Shown here one piece after another: positions 46,560-59,100 of a stretch of DNA of 64,000 bases. Every line of letters starts with the position of its first letter. Position 1 is the first letter of the stretch. Under the pieces are notes generated by a model. The model made no database searches. It saw only the letters and a program-made list of their open reading frames with translations, and was not told where the DNA came from. The position numbers and the translations under genes were made by a program. Origin of the DNA: Escallonia rubra (lineage: Eukaryota > Streptophyta > Magnoliopsida > Escalloniales > Escalloniaceae); assembly GCA_033065855.1 (NCBI GenBank), contig JAVXUO010001129.1, forward strand, positions 1 through 64,000, in the 5' to 3' direction.

Positions 46560-48110
46560 TAGGATGAAATATGTAACGAAGAACAAAACAATTATTCTTG
46601 GAGAAACAAATGAATCAAGTAAAAGCGGCGAAGTTAGGAGAGATTATATACAAACACACATATCTAGATCGAGTAAGTCAAAATTCAAATAGTAATGCAT
46701 GCGCATAATTGTATATGAAAATTTAGTGTACAAATAAAACACATCTCTTTTAATTTTGCTTACAGGATTCCTTATATTGCTTTGAAGCAATAATTCTTGA
46801 AGTTGAAATCAAAAGACAACCTTACTATGATATGCTAGTGTACTTTGTCAGAAATCAATCGGAAGATATGAGGACAACACTGAATGCACAAATGGGCATG
46901 AGCCAAATGCAAAACACAGCCCCAGGTTAGTGTACTAAACACAAATGACATCGACAAAATGCATTAACAATCATAATACTAATATATTGTAATTACGTCA
47001 AGGTACAACAACATTAGGCTCGATGTGGTTGATGACACATACAGAACTACAATTATCCTATTGGATGAAGTAGCAGTAACGATGACTGATTGCAGTGCTG
47101 AACAATACAAAGAGTCTGTAAGGATTAAGGTGATAAATTAATAGCATTCTTTCAGATATTCATATACACTACAGACTGCGTCCAAACATTATCAATTTAA
47201 TGCAGAATGAGGACTTTAGTTACTAGGGGTGAGCATTTAAACCGTTGAAACCGATCCAACCGTGAAAATCGAACCAACCAATCCGTCTATTTCCAAACCG
47301 ATCTAAAAATCAATCGGTTTGGTTTTTTTTTTACCAAACCGTACATTCGGTTCGGTCGGTTCGGTTTGAATTTTTTTGAAACCGTATAAACCGAACCAAC
47401 CGTATATAATATAACATATCTATATTTTTAGCTAATCTTAATTATTTTTTACTAACACTAGTTATCTAACCACTTATATAAAATGAGATAAACCCTAAAT
47501 CCCTTGATGTAACACATATTTTTCACTCGCCGTCTACATCTTACTAAGTGTTATTAATTATGATAAAAAATTCAGTTATTTTTAGCTTATTAGCATATAT
47601 AAGTTACTAATTTTTAGACTTACACTTGCCCAACATTGAATTTGGCCCAAACCGATTAAACAGTCCAAACCGATCCGTTCAATCTGTTCAACCCGCGGAA
47701 ACCGAATCGTTCAACCACGGTTCGGTTTTTTTTTCTTCTTCAAACCGAGGTTGATCGGTTCGGTTTGGTATTCAGCCTCCAAACCGAACCAACCGAACCG
47801 TGCTCACCCCTACTAGGTACTGTAAAAAGATGATTAGATGCAAAAATAAAAAGTTCAAATTTCTTATAAAACCACAGAGAGTGAAAGTAACGAAGGCAAG
47901 ACATCAATTACTGCAGAAGCAATAGAAGAAATGGCAGAGAAAGAGATACTAGAAGCGGTTACAGAGAAAGAGACTATACAAGCACGTGCAGAGAAAGAGA
48001 CCATAGAAACAATTAGAAGCAAAGAGTCTATACTGATCGATTATGATGAGACTCTCGAAAGTTTTCAAAAGAAGAAAAATGCTAAAAACAAAAAAAGGTT
48101 GGGTCAATGA
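46560..48110 (+). pseudogene. RPA-like (replication protein A) gene remnant
   Basis: Candidate exons are 46563-46671 (KYVTKNKTIILGETNESSKS), about 46766-46925 (FEAIILEVEIKRQPYYDMLVY), about 47003-47138 (RYNNIRLDVVDDTYRTTIILLDEVAVTM) and 47876-48110 (TEKETIQARAEKETIETIRS, LIDYDETLE). The third block reads like the OB-fold RPA1 C-terminal segment (IRLDVxDDT-x-x-x-xILxDExA). Plant Helitrons and some genes carry such RPA1-like frames. Zinc-binding cysteines are not seen. A hAT MITE sits in the last intron. The N-terminal part is not found, so I treat it as partial. Confidence 0.45.
47224..47812. mobile_element. hAT MITE (same termini as the 514-13427 element)
   Basis: It begins TAGGGGTGAGCA and ends TGCTCACCCCTA, a perfect 12-bp inverted repeat. 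The flanks TTAGTTAC (47216-47223) and CTAGGTAC (47813-47820) agree at 6/8. Subterminal GGTTCGGTTTGG/AACCGAACC arrays fill both sides, and the AT-rich centre has no gene. Confidence 0.8.
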
Positions 48111-48339
48111 CCAAAAACATCTCCAGGAAGAGGATAAAGATTGAGAAAGATTAGGATAGTAGCATTACTTTACAGGAAACGAACAAGTTTAGATTATTTA
48201 ATGATGCTACTTTGACGCTCTACTGTTTGAACGTCATTTTATAAATAATGTGAAATAGATTACATTTCTACATGCAAAGCACGTGCTACCTAAATAGTAA
48301 TACTCAAAAATAGGAACTCTCATATTTTTCGGTGTGAAG

Positions 48340-48880
48340 CTATTCAAGTGTTGTGTATTCTATGGAACCATAAAGTAATTGCTAATTTCCCTTACAATCA
48401 CTAATTAAGACTTCGTACTCGCACATAATGTGGGTATCTCCAAGGTTCTCTTTTGCAAAATAATATTGGAAAAACAGTGGAAGATATTCTAACCTTGTTG
48501 CAACTAGATAAGCTAAAATTAAAAAGGTTAGGAGGACGTTGCCAGGTTAGAGGAAAATTTTGTAATTCTTCAGCTTAATAAAGGCAAAAAAATACATAAG
48601 AATAATCTAGCCAACTGGAGCCGACGGAGAATTTTCAAAACAACTCCTTACACGTAGAAAGTTGAGGACCGTAAAGTTTTTTTGACCTTTTTGTCAAAAA
48701 AAAAAACTGATCCTGTGAAGCCCACTTTATACTCCTTTGAGTACCTAAATTTACATTGCTATTGGTTGCCATTATTTTTTTTCAGTTTTTGAAGACCCTA
48801 CGCTAGCTCCACTCCTTTATGGAATCTAATTCTACATTGTCATTCGTTGACACTTTAATTGTTCTTGCAGCCCTATTACC
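48340..48880. repeat. Direct repeat, left copy (flanks the CCT gene)
   Basis: GAAGCCCACTTTATACTCCT then TTGAGTACCTAA, TTGAAGACCCTA and CACTTTAA-GTTCTTG occur in the same order here and at 53560-54200. Moderate divergence shows an old duplication of the downstream flank of the CCT gene. Confidence 0.65.
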
Positions 48881-50220
48881 CATGCATGTCCTCCCCGCCC
48901 CCCACCACCACCTCTTTGGAATCTAATTCTTCGTTGCCACTAGTCTCCAGATTTGGAGTTCTTGCTGTCCAAACATCTAAATCTTCATTGCCATTCGCTG
49001 TTGCTTTTATGCAGAGATTCAAGTTTTCTGCGTAGGGGCCAGCGAGTGGTACTTATATTAGTTTCTTCTAATATCATACTAAAGGGACTTTTTTCCTTAA
49101 TTAATACAGTTTTAAAACTTAATTACCAACATATTTCATTTTGAAACTTATTTATTCGCGTACCACACTTTTGGAAATCGCTGTTTAAAACCACAATTTC
49201 AAAACAGCGATTTCTACTTTAAAGTAAAAAACGATATTTGAAACCACGATTTCAAGTCTCAAACAACGATTTCTACCTTGAAATCGTGGTTTCAAACAGC
49301 GTTTTTAAAAAATGTGATATGCAAGTAAATAAATTTTAAAAAGGAGTAATTAATAATTATGTTTTAAACATGTATTAATTAAAGAAAAAACTCGTACCAA
49401 AGGAATATGTACCATCAAAATGGTAGGCACTGTTACAAAGGTTGGCCCGATGATTACATAATCCTGAGTTTGTTCTCATCCGTGCACTCTTCTCGAACTA
49501 CGAGGAGTATATTCAGTTTCATTAATTAAGGAGACAACTTTTTTGCTACTCATAATGAAAACAAGTCGCATCCATGTTCGATGCACGGGATGTTTTTGTG
49601 TGGACTAGTTTTGTTCTTGGAGTATTCATCACTTTTCGCTTTTTAGTTGTCAAGGAACTACAACAAAGCTTCAAATACACTTACTCAAGATTATATTTGG
49701 CGATTTAAATGCTATAGTAAGATCAAGTTTGTTGTATCTCTTCGAATGCCACAAATATGATTGGAAATGCGTGCATTGGCTTGTTTTCTATTTGAATATT
49801 TACATAATTTCTTTCAATATACGATGTGTATGAGTAAAGTTATAAAAAATAGTCGAACCAGAAATGTTAGATTGTATTGGACCACATAACTACTAAGATT
49901 TAGCTTCACAGTAAATTTTTTAACCCTAATTAAGATATTATTATGGTAACGACGTGAACTTACTCATTGTAATTTAAGCGAAACTCTCTTTTTTCCCCAT
50001 CTTTCACACTTCTCTCTCCTACAAGGCACAAAAAGAGCTAAAAGACGCATCCCATATAACATCTGAGGCTATGATGTACTCACCAGAAACTCATGTCACC
50101 ACAAGATCATGGATCAACCTCTTTGAGCCACTATCACTTGGATTCCCCCTCCGCACGCAGAACAACTCATGCATCCTTCTCCTCCACAACCTCAAAAGAA
50201 ATGAGTCACAGACATGGAGT
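48881..50220. other. Upstream region of the CCT gene
   Basis: The part from about 49900 on is also present, inverted, upstream of the pseudogene copy (63560-63850), so it is old shared promoter DNA. A foldback repeat occupies 49148-49335. No other gene is supported. Confidence 0.45.
49148..49335. repeat. Foldback MITE-like element
   Basis: TTTATTCGCGTACCACACTTTTGG...AATCGCTGTTT and the inverse AAACAGCG...AATGTGATATGCAAGTAAATA pair across the element, with inner copies of AAATCGTGGTTTC/GAAACCACGATTT. It is a diverged relative of the hairpin at 14389-14552. Confidence 0.6.
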
Positions 50221-50221
50221 A

Positions 50222-50228
50222 TATATAA
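50222..50228 (+). promoter_or_regulatory. TATA box of the CCT gene
   Basis: TATATAA lies 40-46 bases before the ATG at 50268, giving a very short leader. The equivalent position in the inverted copy (about 63558-63566, minus) also keeps a TATATATAA-type box, which supports its use. Confidence 0.55.
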
Positions 50229-50267
50229 GGTACAACTCGGAGTAAGAGAGACTTACTCTAGCCAAGA

Positions 50268-53200
50268 ATGTTAAATGCCAGTATGTGCACGCCTTTCTGC
50301 GACACCGCTTTGGCTTACCTCTGCACTGGCTGTGGTGCAAGCATCTATCATTGTTCTCATAATCCTGCACTCAAATGCACTACATGTGCGAGTAATTCTC
50401 TACCAACTTTCTCGTCACTTGATACTAACAGTGTTGCATCAACATCTAGTTACTTGACGAATGGCAGATTCAACATGGAAAACGAATTCGTGAGCGAATT
50501 AAATGCGAAAAAAGTTGAAGATGAAATTGATTCATGGTTATTGATGAATCCTAACAATGATACGAAGAACATTAGTTTTCCTTATGTTAACCATACGAGC
50601 ATAGATGATATGTACCACTACAATGAGCTGCAACCTCAGAGTGTTCATCAGGTGGCTTATAATACTGAAAGCAGTGATAGTGTGGTCCCAGCTGTGGATG
50701 ATCAATCTCTACACAGCTTTTGCAAATGTGGCTCCATGCACACGCTTTCAGATAGTCACATTGTAAGATTCCAAAAACCTCTCTGATACAATCTTCTCTC
50801 TCTCTTTTTTTTCTTCCGTAGTTGTTCTTACCCTTCTCTTTGCTTTCGAAAGTGATCTCATTATCTGTTGATGTTCTCTACCTTTTGGTGTTCAAAATTG
50901 ATGCTAAAGGTAGAGTATTTCTCCTTTCCTTTATTTTCTTCTCCTTGCTAGATGTAGTTTGAGATATTTTTCCTCATGTCTTTGGGGGATATTTCCATGG
51001 CATTAAAGCAATAATTCCGCTACAAAGGTATGTAAAGCTGGTTTTGCTCTCTACCAAGTAGCAGATACGGAGTAGTATCTTTTAGTTTTTGTATGCTCCT
51101 TTTCTAGAAGTGATAGCTCCTTGAAGTTAGAGGTTGTCTTTGACAGGACAAAGAAGATTCAAGCAGCAACTCCCAAGGAGTTCCGTTATTTTCTTCTTAC
51201 ATAATCACCCGGAAATTTTGCTTGCATATAGAATATATGCTCTCTAGAGCTCCTACAGTTATACAGATAGACCTACTTGAAAAATCTTTATTCAAGGTTC
51301 TTCCATTTTCAGTAATGTAAATTTATTTCATGAGCAAATTCAGTACTCGTCGAAAGCACCTACCTGGGTGTTTTGTTAATGCTAAGGTTGAAAGACTTTT
51401 TTTTTTTTTTTTTGTGGTTTTGGTGGCAGAGTCAGAATTTTTGTTATGTAGGTTAAGAAAATATGAGAGAGTAAGACAGACGCGTTAATTTATTAGCCTA
51501 TAAACCAAAACTGAAGTGTTCCAACTGTGGTTCCTTTCTATAATATGATTCCAACATGAGAAATTTTCTTAAGGAAATGACCTTTTGTGCTCAGGCATAC
51601 TCTATCTAGAGTTCCCTATCTCCTGAAAGAAAGAAGAGAAAAGTTACTGTATACCAGTTATACACCTTTCTTGAGCGCCTATAAGCTTTTACTATTGCCA
51701 AAGCACGACTATTACCAAGATGCTGCCCTTCAGGTGGTTACGTTGGCCACTTGTTTCCACTGATTACACAACGTTTTTGGCAATAGAGGTAGCTTTCTAT
51801 ATTTTCGTACGTAGTCGATCTTATCTTTCTGGCTTGATATTTTAGCAGAACTTACGATCCGGAGCTACATAAGGGCATGAAACATGCATGAATGCCCCAA
51901 CCATGGTTCCTTTCCGTATTATGTTTCCATCGGTAGTGATTTTCGTAGTGGAGTGATTTGTGGGCTCTATCTGGAGTTCACTATCTCCTGAGAAGGACCA
52001 AAAAAAGGGGGATAAATGTATGCCATTTATGAGTACATATTAATTACCTGTAGGCTGATCCTATGGCCAAAGCATGACTATTGCAAAGAAATTTCTCTTT
52101 AGGCAATTAGCATAGTCACCTGGTTAGTTGGTTATGATCATACCGTGCATACGGATTTATATGTAGCTTTGTACGTATCTTTCGACACAGACGCTCATCT
52201 TTCCGGCTTGATACATAGTTTGGCAAGTCTTACCACCCAGGAGCTTCATAACTTTTGCATAAACTTAAGGGGGTAAGGATCAGAATTTGTATTTTTTTTA
52301 CTCTCTCTCTGTCTCTTGGTTTATCACAAGAAACACTATCGGTATGATGTCACTTTGTTGCTTTTATGCACTTCATGTTGACAAAGTTCAAAGCTGAAAT
52401 TACAAGCTTGCATAGTATGTGAGTCCAAAACAGATTTAGGATAAGAAAGGTGGGTAGGAAAATGGAGCACAACTCAGAGAAATTATGAACAAATTATGCC
52501 GTAATTTTGCTCAGCATTAAAAATATTGCCGGATTTAACCAATCAAGTCATAATACTGAACAAATTACAAGTCTATTTTTATCATGATTATAACATGCAT
52601 TACCAAAGTCGGAGGAATTTTCTCAAGGCATCCACATGCATGTTCTTGGTGGTTTTGTTTAACAGATCCTGAACTGGATTGGGACGACAGTATAGTTAGG
52701 ATTGGATAATGCGAAAAAAGTCACTTGTGGGGTCAAGCTATAGCAGACCAAAAACGAGGAAGAATTGCAGTGGGTTGTCTAATATTGATTAACCATAGGG
52801 CCAAATGGGCCTGTAGTTATACCATCTACGTCAATTCATTCAACGTGAAAAGTTCTGCCTATGCTCAGATTTTCTGCTTGGTTGTTGATTTGTTGAAAAA
52901 ATAATTGTTTAGACCTTAAGTAAGTCATTTTTCTTTATACATCTTAATGTTTTTCCACTGCTAAATTAACGATGAGGAAAGTATTTATCCATCTTTTTCT
53001 CTCAGTTTGACAATCAAGGCTCTTTGTCGTTTATGGATGGTTTCCGCATTGTACCTGATACCAAAATTAGCAACATATCAAACTCCGACAACCTCCCACC
53101 AGAAGGGGCGTCTAGCATATTCCCGAGCATGGCGCCAACACCACTAAAAGATCAAACAAACAGGGAAGCAAAAGTCTTAAGGTACAAGGAGAAAAGGAAA

Positions 53201-53362
53201 GCAAGGAAGTTCGAAAAGAAAATAAGGTACACCTCAAGAAAGGCTTACGCACATAACCGATACCGAGTTAGGGGCAAGTTTGCGAAGAGACCTCAGCTGG
53301 TCCCTGAACTGGATCGGATGCTTTCTTTTGAAGAATTTGGCTATGGCATTGTTCCATCGTAG
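50268..53362 (+). CDS. CONSTANS-like CCT-domain protein with degenerate B-box
   Basis: Two exons, 50268-50762 and 53006-53362 (GTAAGA donor, TTCTCTCAG acceptor, phase 0), give 283 residues. The C-terminus has a full CCT domain (about residues 218-260: REAKVLRYKEKRKARKFEKK, IRYTSRKAYAHNRYR, GKFAKR), which binds DNA with NF-YB/YC partners. It ends in FGYGIVPS, the VP-type motif of CO/COL1-5 that contacts COP1. The middle keeps family hallmarks DSWLL-NPN and SDSVVP. The N-terminus CDTALAYLCTGCGASIYHCS then NPALKCTTC resembles only the second half of B-box 1; the first Cys pair and B-box 2 are missing. It may act as a B-box-less COL with altered partners. AT-HN changes in the CCT (AHNRYR for AETRPR) are noted. 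The 2.2-kb intron holds no element that I recognise. Confidence 0.8.
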
Positions 53363-53559
53363 TGATGACCAAGAAAGAAATAAAGATGATGTATATGAGT
53401 AGTTGATCGTATGCTAAAAGTAGGAACTATTGATAATAACTTAAGATGCACCAAAGTTTTGGAGAAAAAGCGTTACGAACACTTCCAAATTTTTTTTATG
53501 TAAAGATAGTTACTTATTTTTCTTCCGATGGAATCATAATTATTTGGAAGCACTTATTT

Positions 53560-54200
53560 TTATACGATCACAAAGACATGCAACTTCCAACTTACACATA
53601 ATGTTGGTGTCCCTTTCGCAAAATAATCTTGCAAGAGTAATATTGTAAGACATTCGAACCTTGTTTTGCAAGTTAATTCACGAAGGATATGCAGTTAACT
53701 GAGCTTAACTTACCTGACCTGGTAAGAGTAAGCAAACTTTAGAAATAAGATGCATCACCGTGATCTCCTACCTTGTAAATCATTTCTACTTTTATTGTCG
53801 AATGTAATAAAAAAATAGATGAAAAAGCTAAAAATCTTGTCCGGTAAAAGGATCCTGTTGTATATCTCCACTTTTATAAATATATATATATATATACACA
53901 CACAAATCAAGCCAATTTGAGCCCACAACCGATTTCCAAAAAGACCCATAACACGTAGGATAGTTTGAGGAGTGTAAAGTTCTCTTAAAGTATTAAAGGC
54001 CACTGAATAAATTCAAAAAGTGGCCCTCTTTTTAAAAGGGTGATCCTATGAAGCCCACTTTATACTCCTTTGAGTACCTAATTCCTCACCTCTATTGGTA
54101 GCCATTTTTTGTGGTTCTTGAAGACCCTAACTCCACTCTTTTTTGGAATCTATAAGTCTCCATTGCCATTGGTTCCCACTTTAACGGTTCTTGAGCCCAA
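53560..54200. repeat. Direct repeat, right copy (flanks the CCT gene)
   Basis: This is the partner of 48340-48880, with the same order of blocks. A (TA)n run lies at 53879-53897. The CACTA element starts 79 bases further on. Confidence 0.65.
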
Positions 54201-55699
54201 ATACCCCAAGACGAAAAAGTAGGAGAAAAGAAATAAATGGCACCACAAAGGACATGACAGTACATTATCCAAATGTTACGCTACAAGAAAACATATTTTT
54301 AGCGATGGAGTTTTAGCGACGGAGAACAATTCGTCGGTAAAACGAGTTTAACCGACGGATGCTACCGTTTGTAAAATTCCGTCGTTAAAAACTGATTACC
54401 GACGAAGTTAGTGTCGGCGAAAGTTTTTGCCGACAATATTTTTGCGGCGGTCTTTTAGCGACGGAATTACCGTCGCTAAAACTTTTTTACAAATTAATTT
54501 TTTTGAGGGTTTTATAAAATTGTTTTAGGGATGGAAGGAATCCGTCGCCAAAACTTCCGTCGATAGATATCGCGATTTACCGACGGACTTTTAGCGACGG
54601 GACCAATCCGTCGCTAAAAGTCCTCAATTAAAATAACCAGATCTGCCTCTTTCTCTCTCTTCCCCCGTTTCTCTCTCTGAAAAATCTCCCACCGCTGTTC
54701 TGCTCCGGCGACCAACCTCCACGGTGACCCACCTCCGGCGATCCCCCTCCACGGTGACCTACCTCCGGAAATCCCCCTCCACAGTGACCCCTCCCTCCAC
54801 TGCCGCCGCGTGAAAAGACTACCACCGTCATCGCGCCACCAACACTGCCGCCCTCCACTGCCGCCGGCTATTGTGCCTTAAGGTAAGTTCCATTTAGTCT
54901 TATTTATTCAATTCTTGTGCAACATTATCTGCATAACAACGATGAAACTCAAATAAAATTGCATTCTAGGGCAAACTAAAGTTAGTAGAAAATGTTGAGA
55001 AATTTGGTTTAGAAACAGATAATAAAAATAAAAAAAAAAGGCCAGCATTGGATGAATGCCCCTGGGTTACGAGCTAGCAGATGAGCTAACCAGTGCTATG
55101 CCTAAAAGTTAGCATTGGATGAATGCCTCTGGGTTACGAGCTCTTGCCACTCTACTGAAATGAAAACAAGAAGAAAGCTTCATCAAGTCTTTTTTTTTTT
55201 ATAGCGATTGAGGATCATCTTGCAATTTCATTTCCTTTATCTGATTGGCAATCTATTCAACTATATGATGCAACCTAGTCTTCGACTGAAGCCATAGAAC
55301 TATTCAGCCGATGATTTTGACTTCTTTTTTATGTTATGTTGGTGTTGCTGGAACGATTCGAAATTATGTAGAGTCCAGTGAAAGGGATGGCTGTAGAATT
55401 GAATATGAGTGGCGTTTTCGGTACTGCATCAATTCATGAAAGGCTCATGAGATGCACAGCTACTCGAGGGGAGTATTTTATGTTGAGTTCACACACCTCC
55501 ACCAAATGGCGTGATGAAAATTAACTATAATGCAGCCATATTTGAGGGTGGGATCCAAAATTGCAAAAGCGGTAACAGTACGTGAAGTAATTAAATTTCC
55601 TATAGATCACATGGCACTTAGAAGAACGTAGCTAGAGGGGGTTCCCTAATGGTGACTCTAGCGTGGAACAAAGCTATAAGAGAAGAAGTCCATTTGGGC

Positions 55700-56776
55700 C
55701 ACTACAAGAAAAATAGCTTTTTTCGACGGACTTTAGGGGACGGATTTGAATCCGTCGCTAAAAGTCACTTTTATCGACGAATTTTCCGTCAGTAAAGGTC
55801 CGTTGTTAAGAAAACTTTTCCGAGGGATTTTTCGTCGGTAAAGATCTTTAGCGACGGATCTTTACCGACGGACTTTTACCGACGGAATATTCCGTCGCTA
55901 ATATTTATTTTTGATTTTCTCCCTTTTTTTCTTTTGCCAAAAAAAATTGAAAATGACTTTTACCGACGGACTTTTGCCAACGGCCAAAATCCGTCGGTAA
56001 AAGTCCTTAAAATTAAAAAACCCTACCCCTTCGTTCTTTTCCCCCCGCCGCTCACACCATTCCCTTCTTCTCTCTCTCAGTCTCTCTCTTTCTAACCCTA
56101 AATCGTAACCACACACCCAACCTGTTGCCGCACCCCTATCCCGCCGCCTCTATCGCTCGCCGACACACAGCGGCGGAGCTACGTATGAACGCGGGGGGGG
56201 GCGGGGGGAGATAATGTACCCCCTCAACTTCCCAAAAAAAAGTTCAGTCTGCGACTCTCTCTCTACGCCAAGTTTCTCACCCACTCCCTAGACCCAGACG
56301 ATACACACCCACTCGGCCACTCACCTGCGACGGTCGACGGCGACACGCGGACACGGCAGGGGCTCATGCCTCCTTGAGTCGACTCTCTCTATTGAGCTCG
56401 GCTCAGATCTGGAACAAGTGGAGCCGTTGACGCGCCGATCTGGAAGTATAAATGATCGGTGAATGGCAACGGCGAGGCGAGGATTCCACCGGCCAAGAAC
56501 CCACTGCCGGCGAAATTCAAAAATTCAGATTTTTTTTAAAAAATATAGAAAATACTTTTAGCGACGGAAAATTCCGTCGCTAAAAGTAAATAATTCCGTC
56601 GGTAAAAGTAATTTTTTCCAGACGGATGACATAATTCCGTCGCTAATCTTTTAGCAACGGGGTTATAGGCAACGGACTTTTAGCGACGGGGTGTCCGTCG
56701 CTAAAAGTCTTTTGCGACGGATTTAGGGTTTTAGCGACGGAAATATCCGTCGCTAAAAGTCCTTTTTCTTGTAGTG
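55700..56776. mobile_element. Complete non-autonomous CACTA element (1077 bp)
   Basis: It starts CACTACAAGAAAAATAGC and ends with the inverse of CACTACAAGAAAAAGGAC. It is flanked by GGC at 55697-55699 and 56777-56779. Many TTTAGCGACGG/CCGTCGCTAAAA motifs lie in the outer ~300 bases on each side. The middle (56040-56520) is GC-rich, pyrimidine-rich on the left, with a GGGGGGGGCGGGG run near 56190, and has no gene. Confidence 0.88.
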
Positions 56777-58658
56777 GGCAACTACAACGAACAAGTAATA
56801 GTATGACGCATAAGTTTGCCGAAAGTGCACGACTTGTGCTATAAGTAGTTATTTGAAAGGAATTCGCCTTGTTATTGGTCGTGACACTCCTTCTAAAAGA
56901 TGTATCATCCTGTTATCGATAAAATTAACATAAAAATGAAAAATTATTGTAAGCCCAACTAAGCGCCGTGGGTGGAGTGATCAATCTATGGAGCTTGGCA
57001 TCCATTTTTTTTTCCTTCTCTTTTTCCATCTATTTTCCAAACTACGCCTTTTAAAGTGTGAAAGGCACCCTTGGTGCAACCAGCAGAGGGTCGCTATTGG
57101 GATTCGGCGAAGACGAGAAGGATCACTAGGCATAGTTATACATAATACTTCAATAGGCAGGACATATATATTTTAACAATAGTCACATAACACAAGACAT
57201 GTATTTTAGCAAAAAATGAAAAAATGAGTAGCATCTTAAGAGTTGGAAATGATGTTTACTTTCTATCTAGACCTAACGATTGTTTTCAAAGAGCGCCACT
57301 TGTTTTAGTGAGAGTAATGCTCACTAAAGGAAGAGTGACCGAGAGCACAAGCACTTTTATGGTTCGCTGCATTCACATAACTTAACCCTTTTTCATTTTC
57401 CCTTGGCATGCGTAAAGATTATTTAAATATACGTACATTTGATGCAGATTGGTTTACAATGTTTCTGATTTGGTGTTATTCTCATGAAATGGCAATAAAA
57501 ATGATAGAAACACCCCACGATAATGTATGCGGTTTGTTCTTTGGAAAACAAACCTGAGAAAGCCAATGGAGACTCGAAGAAGAGTGCACAAAGTTAGGGT
57601 GCCACCCCCCCTCAACAACCATATTTTAGGGTATTTTGCACTACATTCTTGCCATGCATGCTATCTGATATACAAAGTTAGGGTTTCCTTTAGAGTCAAT
57701 GCTCATGTGGTCCCCCACCATGTGAGCTACATAAATAGAAAGGGTAGAATTTGAACTATGCATTCTCTTAGATTACATTTCCCATTTTGCAGTAATGCAA
57801 TAGCTATCTGAGATATCTGGGATTTAGTTCTAATTGTTAGACTTCTCTATATTAAGTTAACTGTGCATTGAGCATATGATAATTGAGAATTGAGATTGTT
57901 GACTGTGTATTTAACATTTCATAATTGAGATTGTTGATTGTGCATTGAGCATTTAAGATATTGAGAGGATGAGACCCAATTGGATTGAATGTGTGATTTT
58001 TATTAATTTTTATTGCATTGAGCATTTGAGAATTGAGAATTGAGATTGTTGACGGAGGATGGGACCCAATTGGATTGATGACCTGTTAGGTAGCACGGAC
58101 ACTACGTTTGATTGACGGTGTCCGTCGGTACACATTATGCATCTTGCCTCGAATGAGATTGTTGACTCAAGATATACATGCTTCTAATCTGATCTTACGG
58201 TAAGGGCACTATGGAGGTCATGACTCATGAGCAGGCTTAGTTCATGAGGTTTAATTACCTTCTCGTTGCACAAAGATACTTGTAACAAGCATGTTCTAAT
58301 CTTATCTCCTTTTATCGATCAGTGGCAAGCAAACTTTTGATTTTGGTTCTCTTACTACTATGTAGTGTTGTTTAATTTAAAACTGCCGCTAAAAAAAAAT
58401 TTCGCTCGGTTGATGGCAAAAACGTAGAAAACAGTTACACTTGATAGTACTTTTATAGAAAAGCTAGTTACTTCGAAAGATCTATGTGTTTGTTGTGTTC
58501 TCTGCGTTTGTTTTATGTGCATCACTTTAACATAATTTAGTTACTAAAAGCTTCAAGGTCTTATACAGTGTGACATTTAATAGATTTAATTCAGCTATGA
58601 AATTAATGCTCATCAATTAAATAATGTTCGATTGGTTTTTCATGTTAAAGTAGGTTAA

Positions 58659-59100
58659 ATGGCTTCTGCTTCGGTGAACAGGGACGTTTCAGTCGGCAGG
58701 CACTTCTTCAAGGTCATGATGCCTGGTTTTCATACAGAACGTGTATGCCATCCCGCTTTCTCTGTGTTTTCGTGTGTGTTAAAAGTTTTATCTTTGGTTA
58801 AAAACTTGCATGTCTTATTGTATTATGAATATGTTAAGCCATATCGATAGCATTTTGTAAATTGCTTACCACATTAAGATTTGAAGCAACTTTAACCAGC
58901 CGCAAGGGGTCATGACTTCTAAATTGAAGAAGAAGCTTGGCCAAGAGGAACTTTGCTTCAAAGAGGGTTGGAACGAATTCGCGCAGCAGCATGACCTCCA
59001 TCTAGGAGACTTTGTAATCTTTGAACACATGGGGCAAATGCGTTTTCAAGTGCTGGTGTTTGATCAAAGCACTTGTGAAAAACATTTCCATCAATGTTGA
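58659..59100 (+). pseudogene. REM-type B3 DNA-binding domain fragment inside the CACTA element
   Basis: The exon-like block 58659-58740 encodes MASASVNRDVSVGRHFFKVM then MPGFHTE, the first strand of a B3 domain. A second block from about 58900 to 59100 encodes QEELCFKEGWNEFAQQHDLH then LGDFVIFEHMGQMRFQVLVF, the C-terminal half. The ~40 residues between (IPxxF...W.V) are missing, and simple joining of the two blocks is out of frame, so this is a partial copy. B3/REM proteins are plant transcription factors. The blocks lie within the CACTA borders, so capture by the transposon is the simplest reading. Confidence 0.6.

Larger units (their letters stand above)
43153..48293 (+). mobile_element. 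Possible non-autonomous Helitron carrying an RPA-like gene
   Basis: TCTATATCTATACATATATA then AAAAGCACG at 43153 resembles plant Helitron 5' ends. GCAAAGCACGTGC followed by CTAA (ending 48293) resembles a 3' hairpin plus CTRR end. Directly upstream of 43153, CACGTACAATACACGTG and CTAG look like the 3' end of another Helitron. An RPA-like remnant lies near the 3' end. There is no Rep/helicase, and the 3' neighbour is A and not T, so the call is tentative. The interior 43200-46500 has no recognised gene. Confidence 0.35.

Noticed and set aside
50071..50274. ORF overlapping the promoter of the CCT gene
   Set aside because: It spans the TATA box and ends at the true ATG region. The inverted copy does not conserve it.
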